A stretch of 64,000 bases of DNA from Variovorax sp. YR216 (GCF_900107745.1 NZ_FNRO01000010.1:1-64000), one strand, 5' to 3'; shown: positions 43,725 through 51,923, counted from the first letter of the stretch. Notes: generated by a model from the sequence alone, not told the origin. Numbers and translations: made by a program.

Positions 43725-44498
43725 TCAGGACGCGGCCTGCGAATCGCCGTCGATCGGGATCATCTGTCCCGAGATCGAGCGTCCGGCGCCGGAAGCCAGG
43801 AAGACCACCAGTGCCGCGATGTCCGCCGGATCGACGAAGCGCTTGATGGACTGGTTGGCCAGCGCCGCCGCTTCTTCCTGCGCCATGCTGCGTCCGCTGA
43901 CCGATGCGCGGCCTTCGAAGACCTGGCGCAGGCGCGGGCCGTCCACCGCGCCGGGCAGGATCGCGTTGACGCGAATGCCGAACTCGCCGAGTTCGCGCGC
44001 GAGGGTCTTGGTGAAACCGATGAGCCCCCACTTGGTGGTCGCGTACGGGCTGCGATTCGGGTAGCCGAAGCGCCCCGCGAGCGATGACATCACCACGATC
44101 GATCCCGCGGCCGACTTCTTCAGGTGGGGGATGGCGGCCTGCGTGACCGTGAAGGTGCCCGTGAGGTTGATGCGCAGAACGGCTTCCCATGCGTCCGGGT
44201 CCATGTCCGCGACGCTCGCAGTCGGCCCCGCGATGCCGGCGTTGTTCACCAGCACGTCGAGGCCGCCGAGCGCATCCGTCGCCTCCTGGACCATGCGCTG
44301 CACCGCGCCGCGATCGGCGATGTCGCAGACGCTGGTCGTGATGCCGGGCGCCTGCGTGCGCAGTTCGTCCAGTGCATTCGCGTCGATGTCGCAGGCGTGG
44401 ACGCGCGCGCCCGCGGAGGCGAAGGCCATGGCGATGGAACGGCCGATGCCGCCCGCGCCCGCGGTGACAAGGACGCGTTGACTGTCGACTGCTGTCAT
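43725..44498 (-). CDS. SDR-family NAD(P)-dependent oxidoreductase
   Basis: A 257-residue classical SDR: TAGAGGIGRSIAMAF near residue 13, LVNNAGIAG near 85, the catalytic Ser in VVMSSLAG and YATTK near 152. An AAGGAG site precedes the ATG. It lies between the thioesterase (34 bp) and mobA (33 bp). In this setting it may oxidise the benzylic or beta-hydroxyl of a side chain before BKACE cleavage; it could also act on an alcohol precursor of hydroxybenzoate. Confidence 0.87.
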   Translation of the reverse strand: MTAVDSQRVLVTAGAGGIGRSIAMAFASAGARVHACDIDANALDELRTQAPGITTSVCDIADRGAVQRMVQEATDALGGLDVLVNNAGIAGPTASVADMDPDAWEAVLRINLTGTFTVTQAAIPHLKKSAAGSIVVMSSLAGRFGYPNRSPYATTKWGLIGFTKTLARELGEFGIRVNAILPGAVDGPRLRQVFEGRASVSGRSMAQEEAAALANQSIKRFVDPADIAALVVFLASGAGRSISGQMIPIDGDSQAAS

Positions 44499-44532
44499 GG
44501 GGAACTCCTTGATCGCTGGATCGCGGCCTGGC

Positions 44533-44946
44533 TCAGGCGCACGCGGCGCGGATGAATTCGGGCACCACCACCGCCTTGAGCTTCCCGCTGTCTTCCTTCA
44601 CGCACAGCGCCCGGGTCTCGCGCCCTTCGCAGATCAGCGTGTCGCCCCGCGTCACGCGGTGGGTCTGGATGAAGACCTTGCCGCGCCATTCTTCGACGCT
44701 GGTGTGAATCTCGATGCGCTCGCCATAGGAGACCGCGGTGCGGAAGCGGGTGTGGATTTCCAGCAGCGGCGCGCCGATGCAGCCCGGCAGCGCCGTCATT
44801 GCACGCCAGGGCGGCAGCCCGCAGGCGGTGAAGTAGTGATGCGAAGCGGCATCCATCCATCGCGAGTAGTTCGGAAAGAAGACAATGCCCGCGGGATCGC
44901 AGTCGCCGAACTGCACGTCGACGACATAGACGATGGTCTTGCTCAT
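44533..44946 (-). CDS. 4-hydroxybenzoyl-CoA thioesterase-type hotdog protein (FcbC-like)
   Basis: A 137-residue hotdog thioesterase. The sequence around FGDCDPAGIVFFPNY puts an Asp at residue 17, the position of the catalytic Asp in the Pseudomonas 4-hydroxybenzoyl-CoA thioesterase as I recall it. The next block SRWMDAASHHYF and CGLPPWR also matches that enzyme closely. It should hydrolyse an aryl-CoA to the free acid in the cytoplasm. Being first in the operon that ends with mobA, it most likely releases a hydroxybenzoate for hydroxylation. It is divergent from the Crp-type regulator. Confidence 0.85.
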   Translation of the reverse strand: MSKTIVYVVDVQFGDCDPAGIVFFPNYSRWMDAASHHYFTACGLPPWRAMTALPGCIGAPLLEIHTRFRTAVSYGERIEIHTSVEEWRGKVFIQTHRVTRGDTLICEGRETRALCVKEDSGKLKAVVVPEFIRAACA

Positions 44947-45024
44947 GGGTTTCAAACTGCTCGCTCCGATAGGGATCATTGTTCTTCGTTGCGCACGAAC
45001 GCACAGTCGATGCGCCGACACTCG

Positions 45025-45040
45025 GGATAAGGGTTTGCCC
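45025..45040 (+). promoter_or_regulatory. Crp-type regulator site 1 (GGATAAGGGTTTGCCC)
   Basis: This 16-mer lies between the divergent thioesterase and Crp/Fnr-type genes. Its core AGGG-TTTG-CCCT is a perfect palindrome. The same motif recurs in the opposite direction at 45806-45821 in front of the MFS gene, with 13 of 16 positions equal. It is the best candidate for the site of the regulator encoded at 45073. Confidence 0.6.
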
Positions 45041-45072
45041 TATATCAAGGCGTTGAGCCCGAGGAGGATGGG

Positions 45073-45777
45073 ATGAGCCGCCAGCAACGCGCGCCCGCCA
45101 TGTCGCTCACGCTCGACGAGTTGCTCGAACAGTCCGCGTGGTTCGTCCAGCTCGACGAGCCCGCGCAGGCGCAGGTTCGCCGCGATGCGACCGAGCGCGC
45201 GGTGGCGATGGGTGATTCGCTCGGCCATCACGGCGAGCAGCAGCACGCCTGGTATGGCGTTCTCGAAGGGCTGGTCAAGTGGGCGATCACCGCGCACGAC
45301 GGGCGCACGGTCTCCCTGGGCGGCCAGTCGGTGGGCAGCTGGTTCGGAGAGGGCACGCTGATCCGCAACACGCCGCGCCAGTCGGATCTCGTGGCGCTGC
45401 GCCACAGCAGGGTCGCACTGATTCCGTTCGACACCTTCGACTGGCTGCGCCACCACCGGCCGTCGTTCAACGACTTCCTCCTGCTGCAGGTGAACGAGCG
45501 CCTGCACTGGTTCATGGGCAACTACGCGGCGCAGGGCCTGCTGGATACCGACAGCCAGGTGGCCCGCGCACTCATGGGCATGGTGCATCCGCTGGCGAAC
45601 CCGCGCGGCGAGCGCCACCTGCAGATATCGCAGGAAGAGCTCGCCAATCTGGCCGCAGTCTCGCGCCAGAGCTGCAACAGCGCGTTGATGCGCTTCAAGA
45701 ACGCCGGCCTCGTGCGAAGCGAGTACGGAGGCATCGTCATGCTCGATCTGCCCGGCCTGGAACGACTGGTGCCGTAG
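45073..45777 (+). CDS. Crp/Fnr-family transcriptional regulator
   Basis: A 234-residue protein with an N-terminal cyclic-nucleotide-binding fold (about residues 20-140; VLEGLVKWAITAHDGRTVSLGGQSVGSWFGEGTLI) and a C-terminal winged helix (about 160-225; HLQISQEELANLAAVSRQSCNSALMRFKNAGLV). The cysteines that hold the FNR iron-sulfur cluster are absent, so oxygen sensing is unlikely; a small molecule such as an aryl-CoA could be the signal. It lies between the two operons of the module, with a shared motif in front of each. Confidence 0.87.
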   Translation: MSRQQRAPAMSLTLDELLEQSAWFVQLDEPAQAQVRRDATERAVAMGDSLGHHGEQQHAWYGVLEGLVKWAITAHDGRTVSLGGQSVGSWFGEGTLIRNTPRQSDLVALRHSRVALIPFDTFDWLRHHRPSFNDFLLLQVNERLHWFMGNYAAQGLLDTDSQVARALMGMVHPLANPRGERHLQISQEELANLAAVSRQSCNSALMRFKNAGLVRSEYGGIVMLDLPGLERLVP

Positions 45778-45805
45778 GCGTTTCGAGGGCCGCATTGCGC
45801 CCCTC

Positions 45806-45821
45806 GGGTTTACCCTTATCC
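45806..45821 (-). promoter_or_regulatory. Crp-type regulator site 2 (GGATAAGGGTAAACCC on the minus strand)
   Basis: The reverse complement of 45806-45821 repeats site 1 at 45025-45040. It contains the perfect palindrome GGGT-TT-ACCC. It lies 29 bp after the end of the regulator gene and 85 bp before the MFS start, a suitable position for an activator or repressor of the MFS-BKACE-dehydrogenase operon. Confidence 0.6.
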
Positions 45822-45906
45822 GAACTGTCGGACGATCGACTGCGGCAAGGCGGGCCGCCCGGAATGATGCGTGCCATGGCATGGCGCCATCACAAGGAGA
45901 CACGCA

Positions 45907-47271
45907 ATGAACCACGCAGCGTCGGTGGCCCCTGGGGTCGCGGACATCCACCCGTCATCGATCCGATCCGCGGAGGACGACATCTATCGCAGGATCAGCT
46001 GGCGGGTCATGCCGATCGTGCTGGTCGCCTACGTCTTCGCGTTCCTCGACCGCATCAACGTCGGCTACGCCCAGCTCCAGATGAAGCAGGACCTGGCGTT
46101 CTCCGATGCGATCTACGGACTGGGCGCCGGCCTCTTCTTCGTCACCTATCTGCTGTTCGAGGTGCCGAGCAACCTGCTCCTCGAAAAGATCGGCGCCCGC
46201 CTGACCTTCCTGCGCATCATGGTGCTGTGGGGGCTGGCCTCGTCGGCCACGGCCTTCGTCACCGAGCCCTGGCAGTTCTACGGCGTGCGCCTGCTGCTGG
46301 GCATGTTCGAAGCCGGCTTCTTCCCCGGCATCATCCTGTACCTCACCTACTGGTATCCGAGCCACCGCCGCGGCCGCGTGACCGGGCTGTTCCTCTTCGG
46401 CATGCCGATCACGGGCGTGCTCGGCGGGCCCCTGTCGGGAATGATCATGGGCGGCATGGAAGGCATGGCCGGGATGCATGGCTGGCAGTGGCTGTTCATC
46501 GTGCAGGGCCTGCCGACCGTCCTGATCGGCTTCCTGCTCTACCGCCTTCTGCCGAACAAGCCGGCGCAGGCGCCGTGGCTGAGCGACGCTGAAAAGGCCC
46601 ATGTGCAATCGGTGCTCGACGCCGACCACAAGGCCGACCACAAGGCCGACGCGAAATCCGGCCACCACGGCAAGCTGGCTGCCGCGCTGTCGGACCCAAA
46701 GACCTACGTGCTCGCCTTCGTCTACTTCTGCTGTGCCTGCGCGGTCTACACAGTCACCTTCTGGCTGCCGACGATGATCAAGGGCCTGGGCATTTCCTCG
46801 ATCGGGGCGATCGGCTGGATCACCGCCGTTCCCTACGTCTTCGGCGCGCTCGGCGTGCTGGTGATCAGCCGCAGCTCCGACCGATTCAAGGAGCGTCGCT
46901 GGCATGTCGGCGGAACCCTCGTCGTGGGTGCGGCGGCGCTGTTCGCCACCTCGTTCCTCGGCACGGCCTTCGCGCCGGTGATGCTGCTGCTGTGCTTCGC
47001 GGCCTTCTTCATCTTCGGCGGCGGCTCGTTGTTCTGGTCGATTCCGCCGACCTACCTCGGCCGCGACGCGGCCGCCGCCGGCATTGCCGTCATCAGCTCG
47101 CTCGGCATCCTGGGGGGCTTCGTCAGTCCCACGGTGATCGGCTGGATCAAGAGCCTCACCGGCAGCATCCAGATGGGCCTGGGCGCCTTGACTGCACTGG
47201 TCATCGTCGGCGGACTCACGATCCTGATCGCCTTGCCGAAGAGCGCGGTGCGCGTCGGCACCGACGCCTGA
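45907..47271 (+). CDS. MFS transporter, anion:cation symporter (ACS) family
   Basis: A 454-residue permease with 12 predicted helices. The loop 2-3 stretch is SNLLLEKIGARL, and FGMPITGVLGGPLSG matches the helix 5 region of ACS members. The central cytoplasmic loop contains a tandem Asp-His-Lys-Ala duplication. ACS permeases import organic anions, among them phthalate and hydroxyphenylacetate. It heads the operon with BKACE and a beta-hydroxy acid dehydrogenase, so it probably imports their substrate. Confidence 0.88.
   Translation: MNHAASVAPGVADIHPSSIRSAEDDIYRRISWRVMPIVLVAYVFAFLDRINVGYAQLQMKQDLAFSDAIYGLGAGLFFVTYLLFEVPSNLLLEKIGARLTFLRIMVLWGLASSATAFVTEPWQFYGVRLLLGMFEAGFFPGIILYLTYWYPSHRRGRVTGLFLFGMPITGVLGGPLSGMIMGGMEGMAGMHGWQWLFIVQGLPTVLIGFLLYRLLPNKPAQAPWLSDAEKAHVQSVLDADHKADHKADAKSGHHGKLAAALSDPKTYVLAFVYFCCACAVYTVTFWLPTMIKGLGISSIGAIGWITAVPYVFGALGVLVISRSSDRFKERRWHVGGTLVVGAAALFATSFLGTAFAPVMLLLCFAAFFIFGGGSLFWSIPPTYLGRDAAAAGIAVISSLGILGGFVSPTVIGWIKSLTGSIQMGLGALTALVIVGGLTILIALPKSAVRVGTDA
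46621..46650 (+). repeat. 12-bp tandem duplication inside the MFS gene
   Basis: GCCGACCACAAG is repeated twice in direct succession, followed by half a unit. It encodes Ala-Asp-His-Lys twice in the central loop of the transporter, in frame, and probably arose by slippage. Confidence 0.6.
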
Positions 47272-47315
47272 TTACTTCATCCCTCCCCACAAGTCCTTCT
47301 ATCGAGACCCGAGCC

Positions 47316-48206
47316 ATGAGCAAACCCAAAGTCATCGTGACCATCGCCCCGACCGGCGGCATGGCCACCAAGAAGATGAACCCGAACCTGCCGACGCAGC
47401 CGCAGGAGATCGCGGACGACACCTACCGCTGCTACAACGCCGGCGCCAGCCTGGTGGCGGTGCATGCGCGCCGGCCCGACGACGAGGCGACCTGCGAGCC
47501 GTCGATCTACACCCGCATCAACCGGCTGATCCGGGACAAGTGCGACATCATCCTGAACAACTCCACCGGCGGCGGCATCAACGGGGACATGGTGCGCGAG
47601 CTGCCCAACGGCCTGTGGGAGATCCAGTGGGAGCAGCGCCTGAAAGGCATGCAGGGCGAGGGCGTCGAGATGTGCACGCTCGATGCGCAGACGGTCATTG
47701 CGAGCTTCGGCGGCAAGGAAATCCTGGTGGCGACACCGCCCACGTGGATCCGCCAGATCGCAACCATGATGAAGGAGCGCGGCATCAAGCCCGAATGGGA
47801 GGTGTTCGGCCTCGCTGACATCGTCCAGGACGTCCAGCGCTCGCTCAACGAGGGCCTCGACGACGCGCCTCACTTCATCAACATCGTCATCGGTGCCAAT
47901 GCCTTCCAGGGCGCCTTGCCCTACACCCCGAAGCTGCTGCAGACGATGGTGGACCACCTTCCGGCGAAGACCGTGTTCAACGTCAGCGCGATCGGCGCGG
48001 CGCAGCTGCCGGCGGCGATGAACTCGCTGCTGCTGGGCGGCCACGTCCGCGTTGGGCTCGAGGACAACCTCTACTACGAGCACGGCGTGCTGGCCACCAA
48101 CGTGCAGCTCGTCGAGCGGCTCGTCCGGCTGATTCGCGAGATGGGCTACGAGCCGGCCACGCCGGCCGAAGCGCGCGAGATCATCGGCCTGCGTCCGCTG
48201 CGCTGA
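47316..48206 (+). CDS. Beta-keto acid cleavage enzyme (BKACE, DUF849 family), variant active site
   Basis: A 296-residue TIM-barrel protein of the BKACE family, whose members cleave a beta-keto acid with acetyl-CoA into acetoacetate and an acyl-CoA. Landmarks are NPNLPTQPQEIADD, the NNSTGGG Ser, the MCTLDAQT Thr, and HVRVGLEDN with Arg, Glu249 and Asp of the active site. Compared with my memory of the enzyme Kce, two residues differ: the first His of the metal-binding HxH is Ala48 (VAVHARRP, His50 kept), and the Glu that binds the substrate amino group is Met16. This speaks against an amino-substituted substrate. Downstream dehydrogenase and nearby hydroxybenzoyl-CoA thioesterase suggest an aryl beta-keto acid. 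Confidence 0.85.
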   Translation: MSKPKVIVTIAPTGGMATKKMNPNLPTQPQEIADDTYRCYNAGASLVAVHARRPDDEATCEPSIYTRINRLIRDKCDIILNNSTGGGINGDMVRELPNGLWEIQWEQRLKGMQGEGVEMCTLDAQTVIASFGGKEILVATPPTWIRQIATMMKERGIKPEWEVFGLADIVQDVQRSLNEGLDDAPHFINIVIGANAFQGALPYTPKLLQTMVDHLPAKTVFNVSAIGAAQLPAAMNSLLLGGHVRVGLEDNLYYEHGVLATNVQLVERLVRLIREMGYEPATPAEAREIIGLRPLR

Positions 48207-48219
48207 GACACGCGAGATC

Positions 48220-49161
48220 ATGGACAGAGCGAACACCAAGGTGGCCGTCGTCGGCACCGGCGTCATCGGTGCAGGCTGGGCGGTTCACTTCCTGGCGCAG
48301 GGATTCGACGTCACGGCGACGGACCCGGCGCCCGGCGCCGAGGCGCGCCTGCGCGAATGGGTCGACGCCGAGTGGCCAACCGCTCAGGCGCTCGGCCTGG
48401 CGCATGGCGCATCGAAGGACAGGCTGTCGTTCACGACGGACGTGGCGCAAGCGGTGCAGGGCGCCGTCTTCATCCAGGAGAGCAGCCCCGAGCGACTGGA
48501 CGTCAAGCACGCCTTGATCCGGGCGATCGAATCCGCCGCGGGGACCGACGTCATCATCGCCTCGTCTTCGTCCGGCCTGTCGGCCAGCGAGATCCAGGCG
48601 GGCGCCACGCATCCAGAGCGCATCGTGCTGGGCCATCCCTTCAATCCGCCGCACCTCATTCCGCTGGTGGAGGTTGGCGGCGGCAAGCTGACGTCGGCCG
48701 AGAACGTGACCCGGGCGATGGCGTTCTATGCATCGACCGGCAAGAAGGCCATCCGCATCAACAAGGAAGTCAAGGGCCACATTGCAAACCGCCTGCAGGT
48801 GGCGCTCTGGCAGGAAGCCATCTCGCTGGTGCAGCGCGGTGTCGCCTCGGTGGAAGACATCGACACCGCGATCTCGTACGGGCCGGGCCTGCGATGGGCA
48901 TTGCTCGGCCCCTTCATCAACCTGCACGCATCCGGTGGGGCAGGGGGCATCACCCATCTGCTGCAGCATCTGGGGGGCTCGCAGCGCGAATGGGCGCGCG
49001 ACCTCGGAAAGTATCCGGAGACGGACGACTATATCGATCAGATTGCGCGGGGTGTCGATGACGAACTGAAGGGGCGCGACTTTGCCGCGATGCTCCGTGA
49101 GCGGGATGAACTGCTGGTTCAGTTGATTGCGACGAAGGCGTCGAAGTCGCAGATTCCGTAG
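48220..49161 (+). CDS. 3-hydroxyacyl-CoA dehydrogenase-like protein (L-carnitine dehydrogenase type)
   Basis: A 313-residue NAD-dependent dehydrogenase. The Rossmann motif VVGTGVIGAGWAVHFL is at residue 10; IQESSPERLDVK, SSSSGLSASE and GHPFNPPHLIPLVEV match L-carnitine dehydrogenases and relatives, which oxidise a free beta-hydroxy acid without CoA. In carnitine degraders this gene type stands next to BKACE, as here. The MFS importer and altered BKACE argue against carnitine itself; the product would be the beta-keto acid for BKACE. It is 13 bp after BKACE and ends the operon. Confidence 0.85.
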   Translation: MDRANTKVAVVGTGVIGAGWAVHFLAQGFDVTATDPAPGAEARLREWVDAEWPTAQALGLAHGASKDRLSFTTDVAQAVQGAVFIQESSPERLDVKHALIRAIESAAGTDVIIASSSSGLSASEIQAGATHPERIVLGHPFNPPHLIPLVEVGGGKLTSAENVTRAMAFYASTGKKAIRINKEVKGHIANRLQVALWQEAISLVQRGVASVEDIDTAISYGPGLRWALLGPFINLHASGGAGGITHLLQHLGGSQREWARDLGKYPETDDYIDQIARGVDDELKGRDFAAMLRERDELLVQLIATKASKSQIP

Positions 49162-49180
49162 GGCGATTCAGCGCCGGGGA

Positions 49181-49197
49181 CCTTCGCGACGAGAAGG
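49181..49197. terminator. Weak hairpin between convergent genes
   Basis: CCTTC-GCGACGA-GAAGG is a 5-bp stem with a 7-base loop after the dehydrogenase stop and just before the end of the convergent protease gene. No T run follows. Confidence 0.3.
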
Positions 49198-49201
49198 CCG
49201 A

Positions 49202-50317
49202 TCACCGGCGACGCTCTGCCGGCATCGGACGCCGGCCCAGCTCGACTGCAACGGCCATGGGCACGCCGTGGCGAGTCACCTTGAACTCGACACGGCTGCC
49301 GGGTGCCAGCATCGCCGTTTCATTGATGAGGGCCGTGGCATCGGCGATCCCCTTGCCATTCATCGCAGTGACGGTATCGCCCACGCGCAACCCGGCTCTC
49401 TCGCCCGGCCCACCGCGCTGAACCTTCTCCACCACCGCGCCGGCGGCATCTTCGGCGCCGTGTTTGGCGTCGCGCGCGACCACGCCGATCCAGCCTCGCT
49501 CGACGCGCCCGTGCGCAATGATCTGGTCCATCACTTCGCGCGCCAGGCTCACCGGAATCGCGAAGCCGATGCCCTGGGATCCTCCGCTTTCCGAAAAGAT
49601 GGCCGCATTGATTCCGACCAGGTTGCCGTCGATGTCCACCAATGCACCGCCCGAGTTTCCGGGGTTGATCGCTGCGTCGGTCTGGATGAAGTTCTCGAAC
49701 GTGTTGATACCAAGGCGATTCCGGCCGGTGGCACTGACGATGCCCTGAGTCACGGTCTGTCCGACCCCGAACGGATCCCCCACGGCAAGCACGATGTCCC
49801 CCACCTGTACCGAGCCCGGCTCCGCGAACGTGATCGGCGGGAGGTCCGTCGCATCCACCTTCAGCACCGCGAGATCGGTGTCGGGGTCGCGGCCGAGCAA
49901 CTGCGCGTCAGCCACCTTGCCGCTCGGCAGCATGACGGCGATTTCAGTCGCACCGTCCACCACGTGGTTGTTGGTCAGGATATAGCCCTGTGCCGCGACG
50001 ATCACGCCGGAGCCCAGGCTCAGCGAATCCTGGCCGCGCCGGCTGCGGCGGCTCGACGCGCTGCGCGTGTAGATGTTGACGACCGAGGCCGACGCCTTGC
50101 GCGCTGCCGAGCGATAGCCCGTGTCGCGCCGGCCAAGTATCGTGCTCGCCAGCGATGTACTGCCGGCTGCCTCATGAATCGTGACGACGTCGTTGCGGGC
50201 GGGCGGCGGCGAGGCAGGGCCGAACGCATGCCAGGCGATCAGCAGGCCGGCGCCCACGGTGACGGCTTGGGCGAGCAGCATCCAGAGTCGATGCAGAGTA
50301 TTCCAATTGGCTTTCAT
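49202..50317 (-). CDS. DegS/HtrA-type membrane-anchored serine protease
   Basis: A 371-residue S1C protease. One N-terminal hydrophobic segment (WMLLAQAVTVGAGLLIAW) anchors it to the inner membrane with the rest in the periplasm. The triad is His118 (TNNHVVDG), Asp148 (DTDLAVLK) and Ser222 (GNSGGALV). A single PDZ domain follows (about residues 270-360; GERAGLRVGDTVTAMNG). One anchor and one PDZ are the DegS layout, which in other bacteria starts the envelope stress response by cutting an anti-sigma factor. It faces away from the next gene and is not part of the catabolic module. Confidence 0.9.
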   Translation of the reverse strand: MKANWNTLHRLWMLLAQAVTVGAGLLIAWHAFGPASPPPARNDVVTIHEAAGSTSLASTILGRRDTGYRSAARKASASVVNIYTRSASSRRSRRGQDSLSLGSGVIVAAQGYILTNNHVVDGATEIAVMLPSGKVADAQLLGRDPDTDLAVLKVDATDLPPITFAEPGSVQVGDIVLAVGDPFGVGQTVTQGIVSATGRNRLGINTFENFIQTDAAINPGNSGGALVDIDGNLVGINAAIFSESGGSQGIGFAIPVSLAREVMDQIIAHGRVERGWIGVVARDAKHGAEDAAGAVVEKVQRGGPGERAGLRVGDTVTAMNGKGIADATALINETAMLAPGSRVEFKVTRHGVPMAVAVELGRRPMPAERRR

Positions 50318-50440
50318 TCGAGCTGGCTCATGTGCGGGAGCAGTTCACGGATTTTGTATCCATACGGCGCGCTGGCCGTGCCAAGTGTTTCGGCATGTAC
50401 TCGCGCTCTTCGTCATCCACATCCGTGCTAGTCTTGCCCG

Positions 50441-50869
50441 ATGCTGCTTCGTCAGCCTGTCTGGAAGCAAACGCGGCCTTCGGGTCGCTTTTTCATGGCA
50501 GGGCCGTTTTGGGCCCTATCCGACAAGAGCCACGCCTTGAGCCTCGATCGATCTTCTTTCCTCCGCCTGTCCACTGCTGGTGCTGCGCTTGCGGCCATGC
50601 TTCTTGCCGCACCGGCCAATGCCGCCGACGTGAGCGTCGGCGTGGGCATCAACCTCCCGGGAGTGCTTCCCGTTCCTGCACCTGCCCCGGTGTATGTCCC
50701 GGCCCCGGTGTACGTCGCTCCGCCGCGTCCCGTCTACGTTGCTCCGCCTCCCGTGTACTACGGCCCGGCACCGCACTACGACCAGCGGCGCGGTCATGGC
50801 TGGAACGATCAAGGCCATCGCCACGGGGACCATGGCCGGCACGAAGGCCGACACCACGATAGAGATTGA
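50441..50869 (+). CDS. Exported Pro/Tyr- and His-rich small protein
   Basis: The frame encodes a signal-peptide-like segment (FLRLSTAGAALAAMLLAAPANAADV). The mature part has a repeated Pro-Val-Tyr pattern (PVYVPAPVYVAPPRP) and a tail very rich in His, Gly and Asp (GHRHGDHGRHEGRHHDRD). The 142-residue frame has extra residues before the signal, so the true start may be the ATG at 50495 or a TTG near 50537. Such proteins are periplasmic or surface proteins of unknown role; the His tail may bind metal ions. Confidence 0.6.
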   Translation: MLLRQPVWKQTRPSGRFFMAGPFWALSDKSHALSLDRSSFLRLSTAGAALAAMLLAAPANAADVSVGVGINLPGVLPVPAPAPVYVPAPVYVAPPRPVYVAPPPVYYGPAPHYDQRRGHGWNDQGHRHGDHGRHEGRHHDRD

Positions 50870-50979
50870 ATTCGCGGAATGACGGCGTTGGCCGAACCGG
50901 TTCGCCGGGCCGGCAAACCCACCGCTTCCGGATCGTTCTCGCGGCCGCCGCTTGGAAAAGCTTGAGGCGACGGCCGAGA

Positions 50980-51876
50980 TCAGTGGCTCGCCACCAGTTC
51001 CTTCAGCAATTTGATAGCCGCCTGCTGGGTGCGCGTGACCGGTCGTTGCGAACTGGTCGCCAACCAGGCCCGCACCCGCAATGACGGCTCGCCGATCGGC
51101 CGCACCATGTAAGCCGAGGGCCGCACCGAGCTCGCCACCGCGTGGCGCGTCAGGACGGCGCTGCCCAGTCCCTCGGCGACCAGTTCGAGGATCGCAGGAA
51201 CGCCGTCGATTTCCATCGCCACCTGCGGCAGCCGGCCAAGCGCGGCCAATTCCGATTCCACCTGCATGCGAATGGCATTGGGCCGGCTGGGAATGATCAA
51301 AGGCAAATCGGCCAACTGCAGCGCGGACACGGGCAGCGGCGGGTCTTCCGCCAGGCCGAGCGGGCGCTGTTGCACCAGCACCAGTTCCTCTTCCATCAGG
51401 GGAAGGATGTCGAAGCCCGCGGTGGGCTGGGCGTTGTAGAGCACCGCGACATCGAGGCGGCCGGAGGCCAGCGACTCCTGCATGGAGATGCTCAGTCCTT
51501 CGGTGATCGACAACTGCGCCTGCGGCAGCCGCTGGCGAAATTCGCGCATCAGCGGCACCGCGTAGGCGCGGGCCACGCTGGGAGGCAGGCCCAGCGCCAC
51601 GCGGCCGGCCAGACCGCCGCGCTCGAAGGCCAGCTCCTCCTGTGCGCGCGCGACCTGGTGCAGGATGCCTCGCCCATGCTCCAGCAGGAGGTTCCCGGCC
51701 TCGGTCAGCGTGACGCCGCGGCCGTTGCGCGCCAGGAGGTTCTGGCGCAGTTCCACCTCCAGCGATCGCACCTGGCGGGAGAGGGCCGGTTGAGCCACGT
51801 CCAGCACCTGCGAGGCCCGCGTGAAGCTGCCGAGCTCCGCTACGCGCACGAAATATTCAAGTTGCTTGAGATCCAC
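50980..51876 (-). CDS. LysR-family regulator of the protocatechuate 4,5-cleavage operon
   Basis: A LysR protein of 298 residues from the GTG used here (MDLKQLEYFVRVAELGSF is the normal family start); a TTG 27 bp upstream is also possible. The winged helix (LGSFTRASQVLDVAQPALSRQVRSLE) occupies residues 15-50 and the effector domain follows. It is divergent from the pmd operon, the usual arrangement for its regulator. LysR proteins here respond to a pathway intermediate, and also repress their own gene. The candidate binding site is at 51924-51938. Confidence 0.85.
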   Translation of the reverse strand: MDLKQLEYFVRVAELGSFTRASQVLDVAQPALSRQVRSLEVELRQNLLARNGRGVTLTEAGNLLLEHGRGILHQVARAQEELAFERGGLAGRVALGLPPSVARAYAVPLMREFRQRLPQAQLSITEGLSISMQESLASGRLDVAVLYNAQPTAGFDILPLMEEELVLVQQRPLGLAEDPPLPVSALQLADLPLIIPSRPNAIRMQVESELAALGRLPQVAMEIDGVPAILELVAEGLGSAVLTRHAVASSVRPSAYMVRPIGEPSLRVRAWLATSSQRPVTRTQQAAIKLLKELVASH

Positions 51877-51923
51877 GTCCGCCGCCGCTGTCGATCGTGA
51901 CAATAGGTATCGCGAAAACGGGA

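Noticed and set aside
45035..45048. TTGCCCTATATCAA as an FNR/ANR box
   Set aside because: Only the right half (ATCAA) fits the consensus, the regulator lacks iron-sulfur cysteines, and the alternative motif GGATAAGGGT recurs at a second promoter.
47316..49161. BKACE and carnitine-dehydrogenase-like genes as a plain carnitine degradation operon
   Set aside because: There is no betaine/carnitine transporter or glycine betaine degradation gene, the importer is an ACS-type anion permease, the BKACE lacks the residue used for amino groups, and the neighbouring thioesterase is of hydroxybenzoyl-CoA type. Carnitine is not fully excluded.
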